Of a stretch of DNA of 64,000 nucleotides, positions 16,262 to 23,848 are shown one piece after another; positions within the stretch are counted from its first letter, which is position 1; the number at the start of each line of letters is the position of its first letter. The notes under the pieces are model-generated. The model made no database searches and was not told the origin of the DNA. It saw only the letters and a program-made list of their open reading frames with translations. The translations under genes were made by a program, and so were the position numbers. The stretch covers positions 682,001-746,000 of the forward strand of contig NZ_BMQF01000001.1 of the NCBI RefSeq assembly GCF_014647975.1, written 5' to 3'. This DNA is from Streptomyces fumigatiscleroticus. Its GTDB lineage: Bacteria > Actinomycetota > Actinomycetes > Streptomycetales > Streptomycetaceae.

Positions 16262-16304
16262 CGTACGGGCTTTCGGCGGGACCGGCCCGCCGAAAGCCCG
16301 TACG
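16262..16304. terminator. Bidirectional stem-loop terminator
   Basis: Perfect 19-bp inverted repeat: left arm 16262-16280 (contains ACGGGCTTTCGGCGGG), 5-nt loop ACCGG, right arm 16286-16304. It lies between two convergent genes, the DUF2156 transferase and SARP 2. There is no long T-run, as usual in Streptomyces. Confidence 0.9.
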
Positions 16305-16328
16305 TCCGACGCCCCCTTCGGTCCCCGG

Positions 16329-17174
16329 TCACTTCCGCACGGGCAGCGGCCGCGGCGACGGAACGCCGCCCGCGGCGTGCACGGCCGGCACCGGCCCCCG
16401 GTCCAGCGCCGCGTCCTGAATCAGGATGCCGTGCTCCAGCCGGCGCAGAAAGGGCGAGGGGTCGACCCCGAGCTGCTCGTTGAGGCGGCGCCACGTCTGC
16501 CGGTAGATGTCCAGCGCCTCGGCCTGACGGCCCGAGCGGTACAGCGCGATCATCAGTTGCTCGCAGAACCGCTCCCGCAGGGGATCGTGCACATGGGCCT
16601 CGCGCAGTTCCGCGAGGATCGCGGTGTGCCGGCCCCGCAGCAGCTCGCTGTCGAACAGCATCTCCACGGCCTGCAGCCGGTGCTCCTCGTACCGCGTGGC
16701 GGCCGCCTTGCACAGGGGTCCGCCCGGGCTCCCGCCGTAGACGGCTCCCCGCCACAGCCCGAGCGCTCGGCGCAGCAGGCCGACCGCCTCCGCGGGAGCC
16801 TCTGCCCGGATCCGCTCGGCCCGGGCGGCGCACTCCACGAACTCCGTGGCATCCAGCTCGGCGCCGTCCATGCGCAGCTGGTAGCCGTGCGGGAGGCAGA
16901 CGAGACGGGGGTGCGTGCGGCGCGGCTCGAGCTGCCTGATCCTCTTGCGGATCCTGCTCGCGTGGGCCTGGAGAGCGTTGGCCGCCCCCTCCGGTGGCGC
17001 CTCCCCCCACAGTTCGGCCATCAGCGTCTCACCGGAGACGGCCTTCCCCTCACTCACCAGCAGTGCCTGAAGGAGGACGCGCTGGAGGCCACCGGACACC
17101 GTGGCGCTTCCCACCGGAGAGACCATTTCCAGGCCACCGAGAATACGGAATTCGACTGTCCGCCCTTCTGCCAT
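16329..17174 (-). CDS. SARP-family pathway activator 2
   Basis: 281 residues, ATG 17174. Winged-helix domain at about 8-105 (VEFRILGGLEMVSPVGSATV, LQRVLLQALLVSEGKAVSGE, AELWGEAPPEGAANALQAHA, RLVCLPHGYQLRM), then the BTAD helical domain to about 255 (LCKAAATRYEEHRLQAVEML, EQLMIALYRSGRQAEALDIY). No ATPase domain. It is the last gene of the minus operon that begins with the CoA-transferase, 90 nt after the type II thioesterase, and has tandem 9-bp repeats just upstream (17229-17255). Together with SARP 1 it is the probable reader of the CTGAC/GTCAG operators. Confidence 0.93.
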   Translation of the reverse strand: MAEGRTVEFRILGGLEMVSPVGSATVSGGLQRVLLQALLVSEGKAVSGETLMAELWGEAPPEGAANALQAHASRIRKRIRQLEPRRTHPRLVCLPHGYQLRMDGAELDATEFVECAARAERIRAEAPAEAVGLLRRALGLWRGAVYGGSPGGPLCKAAATRYEEHRLQAVEMLFDSELLRGRHTAILAELREAHVHDPLRERFCEQLMIALYRSGRQAEALDIYRQTWRRLNEQLGVDPSPFLRRLEHGILIQDAALDRGPVPAVHAAGGVPSPRPLPVRK

Positions 17175-17228
17175 GCACCGCCACCGATCACCACTCTCCG
17201 TTCGGGAAACTCGTACGTACGGAAATGA

Positions 17229-17255
17229 ATTACGGCGATTACGGCATTACCGTAC
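17229..17255. repeat. Three tandem 9-bp repeats upstream of SARP 2
   Basis: ATTACGGCG, ATTACGGCA and ATTACCGTA follow one another without gap, in a locally AT-richer stretch between the thioesterase stop (17265) and the SARP start (17174). Likely operator or promoter of the regulator. Confidence 0.6.
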
Positions 17256-17264
17256 AGCGGCCCG

Positions 17265-18053
17265 CTATCGTTCCCCTTTCGGGACGGCATCGTCCGTGCG
17301 GCGCAGGAGGTGACGGGTGAGATCGCCCGCGATGGCGAGGGCCACGGCGGGGTCGGTGAGATAGAAATGCCCGCCCGGGAATTGACAGCATCCCAGAAAG
17401 ACCGGGGTGCGGGCGGCCCACTCGGCCAGCCCCCCGGGCTCGAGCGTCGGGTCGGCCCGGCCTCCGTAGGCGGCGATCGGGCAGGCGACGCGGGCGCCGT
17501 CGTCGCGGTAGTCGGCGACGACGGCGAGGTCCGCACGCAGCGCGGGAAGGACCGGTGCGAGCAGCTCCCGCTCCCTCCCGGCCTCCACGGGCAGAACGCC
17601 GAAGCGCCGTATGCCGTCCGTGAACTCGGCGTCGGCCAGCGTGAGCAGGGCGTCGACCGGCCGGAACCGCGTGGGTGCCCAGCCGGAGACACCGAGCAGA
17701 GCCGGGCCGGGTCCACCGTCCCGCTCGATCTCCACGGTCAGCCGGTAGGCGAGCAGGGCACCGAAGCTGTGGCCGAAGAACCCGTACGGGCGGCCGTCCA
17801 GTTCGTCGCCCAGCGCCTCGCGCAGCGCCTCGACCAGGGGCCGGGTCCGCCGGTACGGCTCCTCGTCCGGGCGTTCCAGCCGCCCCGGCAGCCGGACGGT
17901 GTGCACGTCGGTGCCGGGCAGGAGGGCGGGCCACCGGCCGTAGGAGGCGGCGCTGCCCCCGGCGTGCGGGAAGAGGAACAGCCGCCGTGCGGCATCGGGC
18001 CGGGGATCCGTCGTGTGGAACCAGTGGCCCGTCGGGGACGGTGGGGACAGCAC
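17265..18053 (-). CDS. Type II thioesterase (alpha/beta hydrolase)
   Basis: About 262 residues. The GTG at 18053 has AGGAG seven bases upstream; the longer frame to 18101 lacks a ribosome site. Features: RRLFLFPHAGGSAASYGRWP, VRLPGRLERPDEEPY, nucleophile motif GFFGHSFGALLAYRL, and the catalytic His in FPGGHFYLTDP. These are the hallmarks of editing thioesterases that clear mis-primed or stalled carrier proteins in PKS/NRPS systems. The large synthase in this cluster has no terminal TE domain, so this protein probably edits and need not release the product. Confidence 0.93.
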   Translation of the reverse strand: MLSPPSPTGHWFHTTDPRPDAARRLFLFPHAGGSAASYGRWPALLPGTDVHTVRLPGRLERPDEEPYRRTRPLVEALREALGDELDGRPYGFFGHSFGALLAYRLTVEIERDGGPGPALLGVSGWAPTRFRPVDALLTLADAEFTDGIRRFGVLPVEAGRERELLAPVLPALRADLAVVADYRDDGARVACPIAAYGGRADPTLEPGGLAEWAARTPVFLGCCQFPGGHFYLTDPAVALAIAGDLTRHLLRRTDDAVPKGER

Positions 18054-18168
18054 CTGGCGGCTCCTGTACGGGACGAGGGACGGACCGGAGCCGTCGGACA
18101 CGGGGAGGCGTCAGGACGGTGGGTCAGGACTGCGTATCCGCGGCGTCCGGGTGCGGGTGATACGGGTG

Positions 18169-18699
18169 TCAGGCCTGGTCCCCGGCTCCGGCTCCGGCTT
18201 CCTGCATCCGGGCGGCGAAGTCGAGATCCGGGATGACACCGGCGCGGGCCTGCGCGACCACGGCGCCGTCGGTGTCCGTGACGCGGGCGTTGGCGACCAT
18301 CCGGCGCCGGCCCGGGTGGACGAGCTCGCTGCTGACGGTGTACTCGCGGCCGGGCCGTACCGCCCGGAGGAAGTCGAGGTCCAGGTTGAGGGTGATCATG
18401 GGGTACGAGCGCTCGCCGTGACTGGAACCGGCGGCGCAGCAGGCGTCGTCCAGCACCATGGCGATGTAGCCGGCGTGCACACCGCTGCCGGCGAAGTTGG
18501 CCAGCGCCTCGGGGGGCCGCCAGGTCTGCTGGACCCGGCCCGGCCCGGCCCCGGTCAGGCGCAGCCCCAGCAGGGCGTGGTGGGCGCCGTGCGGCACCCG
18601 TCCGTCGACGACGGCCTGGAGCATCTGTGCCCCGGTGAGCTCGTGCCACAGCGCGAGCATCGCGCTCTCCATCGTCTCCGGTGTCTCCTTGTCCGGCAT
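18169..18699 (-). CDS. Hotdog-fold thioesterase (PaaI/YbgC-like)
   Basis: About 176 residues from ATG 18699. The C-terminal hotdog domain shows the PaaI pattern: ANFAGSGVHAGYIAMVLDDA (HxGxxxxxxD type), MITLNLDLDFLRAVRPGREY, SELVHPGRRRMVANARVTDT and VVAQARAGVIPDLDF. PaaI-like enzymes hydrolyse acyl-CoA or acyl-ACP. It could release the chain from CoA/ACP before or after reduction. It lies between the flavoprotein and the type II thioesterase in the same operon. Confidence 0.88.
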   Translation of the reverse strand: MPDKETPETMESAMLALWHELTGAQMLQAVVDGRVPHGAHHALLGLRLTGAGPGRVQQTWRPPEALANFAGSGVHAGYIAMVLDDACCAAGSSHGERSYPMITLNLDLDFLRAVRPGREYTVSSELVHPGRRRMVANARVTDTDGAVVAQARAGVIPDLDFAARMQEAGAGAGDQA

Positions 18700-18803
18700 G
18701 TCCCCGCCGCCTTCCCGGTGCGCGCGCATCCGTCGGTCACGACCACGGTCGGCGGACGACGGCGCCTTGTCCACCGTCCGTCGGACAGCTCGTCACGCAC
18801 CGC

Positions 18804-19955
18804 TCAGGCGAGCGCGAGGGGGTCCCCTCCGAGATAGGCCACGAGCGGCTCGGCGGTACTGGTCCGGGAGGGCGGGTGGAAGGCCAGCGGCCGGACGGAG
18901 GCCGCGAGCAGGGCGCCCTCCGGCGAGCGGATGAAGTCCATCCCGCCGAGCAGTTCCAGGGCGAGGTCGGCGGCGCCGCACAGGGCCTCCTGGGCCGCGT
19001 ACCGGGCCATGAGCGCGGCGGCGACCGCCTCCTCGCCCGCCAGGTCGCCGTCACGGACCGCACGGGCCACCCCCTCCAGCAGGAGGTGGGCCGACTCGGC
19101 CCGCACCGCGAGTGCGGCCCGGTCCGTGACGGCGCCCCGGCCGCCGTCGAGCACCCGCTGCACCAGGGCGGCCACCGCACCCGCGTAGCCCGCGGAGATC
19201 AGCAGCTCGAACCAGACGAACCCGGTGCTCTGCAGTTCCGACAGCCGGTCCGGGTCCCCGGCGGTGGTGCGTATGACCAGGTCGCCGGGGATGAACACGT
19301 TGGTGAGGCGGACCTCGTCGCTCTCCGCCGCGGCGAGCGCGCCGTTGCTCCAGAAGGGGTGCACGGTGATGCCGGGGGTGTCCGCGGGGACCAGCGCGAT
19401 CGCCAGCTCCGGCCGTCCCCCGGCCCCCGGGACGGCGACGCTCGCGGTGAGCAGGTCCATCGAGCGGGACAGACTGCACGGCTTCTTGGCGCCGTTCAGG
19501 AGGTAGCCGCCGTCCACCGGCCGTGCGGAGACCGCCGGGGTGAGGACGTTCTGCCGGGTGCGGCCCTCGGCCCAGCCCGACGCCATCAGCTTCCGCCCGG
19601 GGACGATGCCGCGCAGCAGGGCGCGCTGCGCGGCGGTGAGCCCGCCGTCGCGGCCGGCCAGCGAGAAGAGCATCGCCGCCGTGAAGTGGTGCATGGTCGC
19701 GGCGGCGGCGAGGGACGGGGAGTACGAGCCGACGGCGCGCAGTACGCGGACGGCGTCCACGAGGCCGGCACCCCGGCCGCCGAAGCCGGGGGGCACCAGC
19801 AGTGCGGGGCCGCCGTGGTCGCGGAACAGCTCGATCACCGGGCTGCCGGCGGCCTCCCGCTCCACGAGGTCGGTCTCCTCCAGGGCCTTGCCGAGGCCCG
19901 GATGGTGGTGCTCGCACGTCGCGCGGGCCGCGTTCAGTGAGCGCACTCGGGACAT
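18804..19955 (-). CDS. Acyl-CoA-dehydrogenase-fold flavoprotein, candidate amine N-hydroxylase (VlmH-like)
   Basis: 383 residues. N-terminal helical domain (LVPPGFGGRGAGLVDAVRVL), middle beta domain (MASGWAEGRTRQNVLTPAVS, GYLLNGAKKPCSLSRSMDLL) and C-terminal helical bundle (ALCGAADLALELLGGMDFIR). At the C-terminus, where acyl-CoA dehydrogenases carry the catalytic Glu (YEGTxE), it reads RPLAFHPPSRTSTAEPL, so that base is missing. Oxygenases of this fold (group D two-component monooxygenases), including isobutylamine N-hydroxylase VlmH, also lack it and use reduced flavin from a partner. N-hydroxylation of the alkylamine is therefore the likely role. No flavin reductase gene of VlmR type is seen here. 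The start has poor Shine-Dalgarno spacing and may be slightly downstream. Confidence 0.72.
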   Translation of the reverse strand: MSRVRSLNAARATCEHHHPGLGKALEETDLVEREAAGSPVIELFRDHGGPALLVPPGFGGRGAGLVDAVRVLRAVGSYSPSLAAAATMHHFTAAMLFSLAGRDGGLTAAQRALLRGIVPGRKLMASGWAEGRTRQNVLTPAVSARPVDGGYLLNGAKKPCSLSRSMDLLTASVAVPGAGGRPELAIALVPADTPGITVHPFWSNGALAAAESDEVRLTNVFIPGDLVIRTTAGDPDRLSELQSTGFVWFELLISAGYAGAVAALVQRVLDGGRGAVTDRAALAVRAESAHLLLEGVARAVRDGDLAGEEAVAAALMARYAAQEALCGAADLALELLGGMDFIRSPEGALLAASVRPLAFHPPSRTSTAEPLVAYLGGDPLALA

Positions 19956-19973
19956 CCCTTCGTATCGGTGCCG

Positions 19974-21692
19974 TCAGACGCCGAAGACCGTGGCGCGCGG
20001 GCCGGTGCCGGGGCTGATGCTGACGCCCTGCACGTGCGAGGTCTTCAGGATGGGGTAGTTGCCCTCGCCGTGGACGCCGCCGGTCAGTCCGGTGCCGCCG
20101 TGGGTGGGCAGGCAGGGCAGGAAGCCGATGTGGGAGTCGTTGACCTTCAGCAGGCCCCCGTTGGCCACCCGCCCCACGAAGGCCTCCACGACCCGGTCGT
20201 CGCGCGCCCACAGGGAGTTGCGCAGGCCGTACTCGTTGGTGTTCAGGAAGTCGATGCAGCTCTCCAGCAGCGGGCCGTCCTCGGCCGGTTCGGCGACGAC
20301 GACCGGGAGCAGCGGGAAGAACGTCTCCCGCCGCACCATGTCCAGTTCCCGGGCCCGGGCCAGGCCGTCCACCCGCACCACGGTGGGTTCCAGGAACACT
20401 CCGGTGTCCGACCGTGTCCCGTCCGCCTCCGTGCGGTGCCCTCCGCACACCAGCTCCGCGCCGGCGTCCAGTGCCTGGTGCAGCAGCGCGAAGAACCGCT
20501 CACTGCGCCGGACCGGGGAGAGCAGGACGTCCTCCTCGCCCGGGTGGCCGGGGCGGATGTCGTGCGCCGCCCTGACGACCTCGGTGAGCAGCGCGTCGGC
20601 GACGTCGGGGTGGACGAGGACGTAGTTGGGGACCATGCAGATCTGGCCGGAGCCGTAGAAGGCCTCGGCGACCGCCTCGGCGGCGAGCGGCAGATCGGCG
20701 TCCTTCCAGACCACGAGGCCGTCGTTGCCCGCCAGTTCCAGAATCGGTTTCTTGCCGGCGGCGACGCACCGCTGCTGGAGGCGCAGTCCCTCCTCGGTGC
20801 CGCCGATGTAGAAGATGTCGTCCACCAGGGGGCTGTCGAGCCACTGGTCGATCATCCGGCCTGGGTTGCCGCACACGGCGCCGAGGACGCCGGGCGGGGC
20901 CCCGGCCTCCCGCAGGACGGGGGCCACGAGCTCGTGAACCACGTACATGGTGCTGAGCGCGATGCTGCGCGGGGCGCGCACCACGACGGCGTTGCCCGCC
21001 ATGAGCATCAGCACCGCGAGGGCGGCGCTGGGGCCGGGTGCGTTCTGCGGAGGGTTGAGGCACACCACCCCGTCGGGCCGGCGGTGCACGATCAGGCGGC
21101 GGCCGGCGTGCCGGAACTCGGTGTGCATGCACTGCCGGTAGTAGGCGCAGCTCTCCGGGCCGTGCATCTCCATCAGGCCGCTCAGCTGCCAGCGGGCGAG
21201 CCGCCTCGGATGTCCTTCGGCCACCAGCAGGTCGAGGAACTCCTCCCGACGACGGGTGAGTTGCTGCCGGAAGAGCGGGCCGAGGCTCATCCGCCGGTCC
21301 AGCGGCGCCGCGGCCCACACGGGGGCGGCGGCGGCCGCGGCCTCGAGGGCCGCCGCACATCCGGCGTCGCCCGCGACCGCGACCCGGCCGACGACGTAGG
21401 GGTGCCGGGCGGCGGCCGAACCGGGGTCGGGGTCGCGTTCCAGGGCACGTTTCAGGCCGACGCTGGTGAAGACGTCCTCCAGCAGGGAGGCGGCGCTGAC
21501 GGTGTAGACCCAGCCCTCGCCCTCGACGTCCCGGCCTCCGATGTAGGACTGGTAGCTGCGCAGCGGCCGCTCGGGGAGTGGCTCCGGCCCGTAGGCCAGG
21601 GTTACGGCACTCCTCTCCCCCGTCCCGGTGTCCCGGCTCCGGCCGGTCTTCGCCGGGGCGGCGGCCACCGCCCGGTCGCGGGCCATTCCCAC
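19974..21692 (-). CDS. Aldehyde-dehydrogenase-fold enzyme, candidate acyl-thioester reductase
   Basis: About 572 residues; GTG 21692 follows GGGAGG with good spacing, with ATG 21686 as alternative. The ALDH core is complete: VVCLNPPQNAPGPSAALAVL, MAGNAVVVRAPRS, DDIFYIGGTEEGLRLQQRC, PILELAGNDGLVVWKDADLP, catalytic Cys in YGSGQICMVPNYVLV and the C-terminal motif NGGLLKVNDSHIGFLP. A long N-terminal extension (about 130 residues) precedes it. The protein stands in an operon with a CoA-transferase and thioesterases, and the cluster needs an aldehyde for the aminotransferase. A CoA/ACP-acylating ALDH acting reductively is the simplest reading. Ordinary aldehyde oxidation cannot be excluded. Confidence 0.75.
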   Translation of the reverse strand: MGMARDRAVAAAPAKTGRSRDTGTGERSAVTLAYGPEPLPERPLRSYQSYIGGRDVEGEGWVYTVSAASLLEDVFTSVGLKRALERDPDPGSAAARHPYVVGRVAVAGDAGCAAALEAAAAAAPVWAAAPLDRRMSLGPLFRQQLTRRREEFLDLLVAEGHPRRLARWQLSGLMEMHGPESCAYYRQCMHTEFRHAGRRLIVHRRPDGVVCLNPPQNAPGPSAALAVLMLMAGNAVVVRAPRSIALSTMYVVHELVAPVLREAGAPPGVLGAVCGNPGRMIDQWLDSPLVDDIFYIGGTEEGLRLQQRCVAAGKKPILELAGNDGLVVWKDADLPLAAEAVAEAFYGSGQICMVPNYVLVHPDVADALLTEVVRAAHDIRPGHPGEEDVLLSPVRRSERFFALLHQALDAGAELVCGGHRTEADGTRSDTGVFLEPTVVRVDGLARARELDMVRRETFFPLLPVVVAEPAEDGPLLESCIDFLNTNEYGLRNSLWARDDRVVEAFVGRVANGGLLKVNDSHIGFLPCLPTHGGTGLTGGVHGEGNYPILKTSHVQGVSISPGTGPRATVFGV

Positions 21693-21760
21693 GGTCACCT
21701 CCCATGGTGTACGGGTTTCGGGTCGCTCCTCGACGGACCCGCGGGCAGTGCGCCGGACGG

Positions 21761-23227
21761 TCAGCGGGGCTCTCGGTCGTCGGCGGGCCGGGCGAGCCAC
21801 CGCGGCTGCGAGGAACCGCGGGGGACGAGCACCGGGTCCGCCCAGTGCGAGGGGGTCTCGGTGAGACGGGCGGGCGGGCCGGGATACCGCAGCTCCCCGA
21901 GCGGGGTCTGGCGGACCTGCCAGCGGGGTTCGGGCGGAAGGGCGTCCCCGGACAGCGCGTCCAGTTCGCCGGGGCCGTGACTGCCCAGGTCCCAGCACCA
22001 GTTGGCCGCGCCGGTCAGCGAGACCCGGACGGCGTAGCTGCCTCCCTCGCGCGCACGGCGGACGACGGCGGCCAGGATGCCCGCGGCGGCGAAGTGGGCG
22101 GCGATGTAGTCGGTGAGCATCCGGCCGGGCGGCAGCTCCGGCCGGTCGCCGTCACCGCCTTCGCGCAGGCTGATGCCGGTGAAAGCCTGCGCGTGCTGGT
22201 CGAAGCCGCCGCGCTCGCGCCACGGTCCGGTGTGGCCGTAGGCGGTGATGGAGCAGTAGATGATGCCGGGCGCCGCGGCCGCGCACTCCTCGGCGGTGAG
22301 GCCGAGCCGTGCGGCCTTCGCCGGCCGGTGGTTGTGCACGAAGACGTCGGCGTCGCGCAGCAGTGCGTCGAGGGACTGCCGGCCGGCGCTCCGTTCGCCC
22401 AGGTCCAGGCGGACCGACCGCATCCCGGCGGCCGACTCGTTCCAGACCACCTCGTGCTCGAAGGAGTCCCGCTCGCACAGGTGCAGCACATCCGCTCCGT
22501 ACTCGGCCAGCGTCCGGCCGGTCGCCGTCCCGGCCAGGACGTGGGTGAACTGCAGCACGCGCAGCGAGGACAGCGGCCGCGGCCCGGTCGGCAGCCCGGT
22601 GGGCGGCGCGTCGCCGATCCGCTCGACCGCCACCACCGGCTCGGCCAGCACGGACCGGCCCTGCGGGTGGGCGAGGAACTCCTCCCTGGTCCGCGCGACC
22701 ACCAGCGGAACGCCCCGCTCGGCGGCCGCCTCCTCCAGGGCGGACGCGTCCCACCGAGCGACGGCCTCCGCGATGTGCTTCCTGGTGTGCGGGCACTGGA
22801 GGAGGACCAGCAGCTCGTCGCGGATCCTGGGATAGCAGGCGATCGGGATGACCCAGCGGTCGTCGGCGGTGCGGTAGAAGTCCCAGATGACGGGGGCCGT
22901 CCCGTCGAGGCCCGCCAGTGATCCCATGCTGGAGAAGAAACCGTTGAGCGTGGCACCGCCGCCCAGGAAGGGGGACATGCGGTGCAGGCCCTGGCCCAGG
23001 TCGAGCGTCAGGCCCTGAGGCCGTCCGGTGCGCAGCCGCCAGATCTGCGCGGCGCCGACCGCCACCGCGAGCAGAGGCACCCCTATTGCGGCGCCCATCC
23101 GGAGCGGGGACCTGACCTGGGGGTCACGGCCGGTCACCGACAACTCACCGACGGCCTCCTCCCGGCTCAGGCCGATCGTTTTCAGCGTGCGGTCCAGTTC
23201 TCCGACGACGTCATACCCGTCTCCCAT
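21761..23227 (-). CDS. CaiB/BaiF-type (family III) CoA-transferase
   Basis: About 488 residues; start uncertain among ATGs 23257, 23239 and 23227, the last having GGGGAGG three bases upstream. Motifs: LSSLRVLQFTHVLAGTATGR, LAEYGADVLHLCERDSFEHE, SVRLDLGERSAGRQSLDALL, DADVFVHNHRPAKAARLGL, IIYCSITAYGHTGPWRERGG and GRMLTDYIAAHFAAAGILAA, typical of CaiB/BaiF enzymes. These move CoA between acids. A long non-canonical N-terminal half (to about residue 200) is also present, as in two-domain members. It could activate a free acid for reduction by the next gene product. First gene of its operon, divergent from the ACP/synthase operon. Confidence 0.85.
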   Translation of the reverse strand: MGDGYDVVGELDRTLKTIGLSREEAVGELSVTGRDPQVRSPLRMGAAIGVPLLAVAVGAAQIWRLRTGRPQGLTLDLGQGLHRMSPFLGGGATLNGFFSSMGSLAGLDGTAPVIWDFYRTADDRWVIPIACYPRIRDELLVLLQCPHTRKHIAEAVARWDASALEEAAAERGVPLVVARTREEFLAHPQGRSVLAEPVVAVERIGDAPPTGLPTGPRPLSSLRVLQFTHVLAGTATGRTLAEYGADVLHLCERDSFEHEVVWNESAAGMRSVRLDLGERSAGRQSLDALLRDADVFVHNHRPAKAARLGLTAEECAAAAPGIIYCSITAYGHTGPWRERGGFDQHAQAFTGISLREGGDGDRPELPPGRMLTDYIAAHFAAAGILAAVVRRAREGGSYAVRVSLTGAANWCWDLGSHGPGELDALSGDALPPEPRWQVRQTPLGELRYPGPPARLTETPSHWADPVLVPRGSSQPRWLARPADDREPR

Positions 23228-23315
23228 TGTCCTCCCCATTCCCCCCGCCCAGCCCATTCACAGGCTGCCGACGTCACTTCAGTCTGCCATCACCGAAGCG
23301 ACCGCGGAATGGACG

Positions 23316-23342
23316 GTCAGCGGAATGTCAGCGGCGTGTCAG
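23316..23342. promoter_or_regulatory. Candidate SARP operator 2 (triple 11-bp repeat)
   Basis: GTCAG at 23316, 23327 and 23338, exactly 11 bp apart (units GTCAGCGGAAT, GTCAGCGGCGT, GTCAGTCGATT). It lies in the divergent region between the CoA-transferase (minus, 23227) and the ACP/type I synthase operon (plus, 23510). Best match to a SARP site in the window because two of the units are nearly identical. Confidence 0.7.
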
Positions 23343-23509
23343 TCGATTCTGCTTGACTGACCGCGGCGGGCCCGTGACCGTGCATGAATCGTGTGCGGAT
23401 TTCCTCACCGGAATGCCTCACCGTATTTCGCGCCTGCCGCGCCTGCCGCGCTTTTCGCGCTGCTGTGCAATTCTTCGCCGTGTGGCGGCCGTACACCTAG
23501 GGGGCGCAC

Positions 23510-23833
23510 ATGATGACACACCGCACGGAAACGACCGGTGCGCTCGGCCGGCTGCCCCTGTCCGAGCGCCGGGAGGCTCTGCTGGACATCCTCACCGCGG
23601 AGTTCAGGGCCAGCCTTCTGATGGGCGAGCACGATGACCTCCCCCTGGACGGGAACTTCTTCGACCTGGGTCTGACCTCCCTGCGCGCCACGGAGCTCAA
23701 GGAGCGCCTGGAGGCCCTCCTCGGCCGCGAGATCAGCTCGAACGTCCTGTTCAACACGCCCAACCTGGCCCGGCTGCTGGAGCACATGGTCACCGACGTC
23801 CTGTCCGACCTCTTCGACGAACCGGCCCGCTGA
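23510..23833 (+). CDS. Free-standing acyl/peptidyl carrier protein next to the synthase
   Basis: 107 residues from ATG 23510 (second ATG at 23513), after a GGGG tract. The carrier motif is FDLGLTSLRATELKERLE with Ser57 as attachment site, followed by LFNTPNLARLLEHM. The LGLxSL form is typical of PKS/NRPS carrier domains, unlike the FAS-like DSL of the ACP at 7377-7607. It precedes the type I synthase by 15 nt. It may carry the starter, or accept the finished chain for transfer to the reductive steps. Confidence 0.92.
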   Translation: MMTHRTETTGALGRLPLSERREALLDILTAEFRASLLMGEHDDLPLDGNFFDLGLTSLRATELKERLEALLGREISSNVLFNTPNLARLLEHMVTDVLSDLFDEPAR

Positions 23834-23848
23834 GAGAAGGAGCCAGCC

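Noticed and set aside
16262..16304. CRISPR-like or regulatory palindrome
   Set aside because: Single perfect hairpin exactly between two convergent stops; a terminator explains it.
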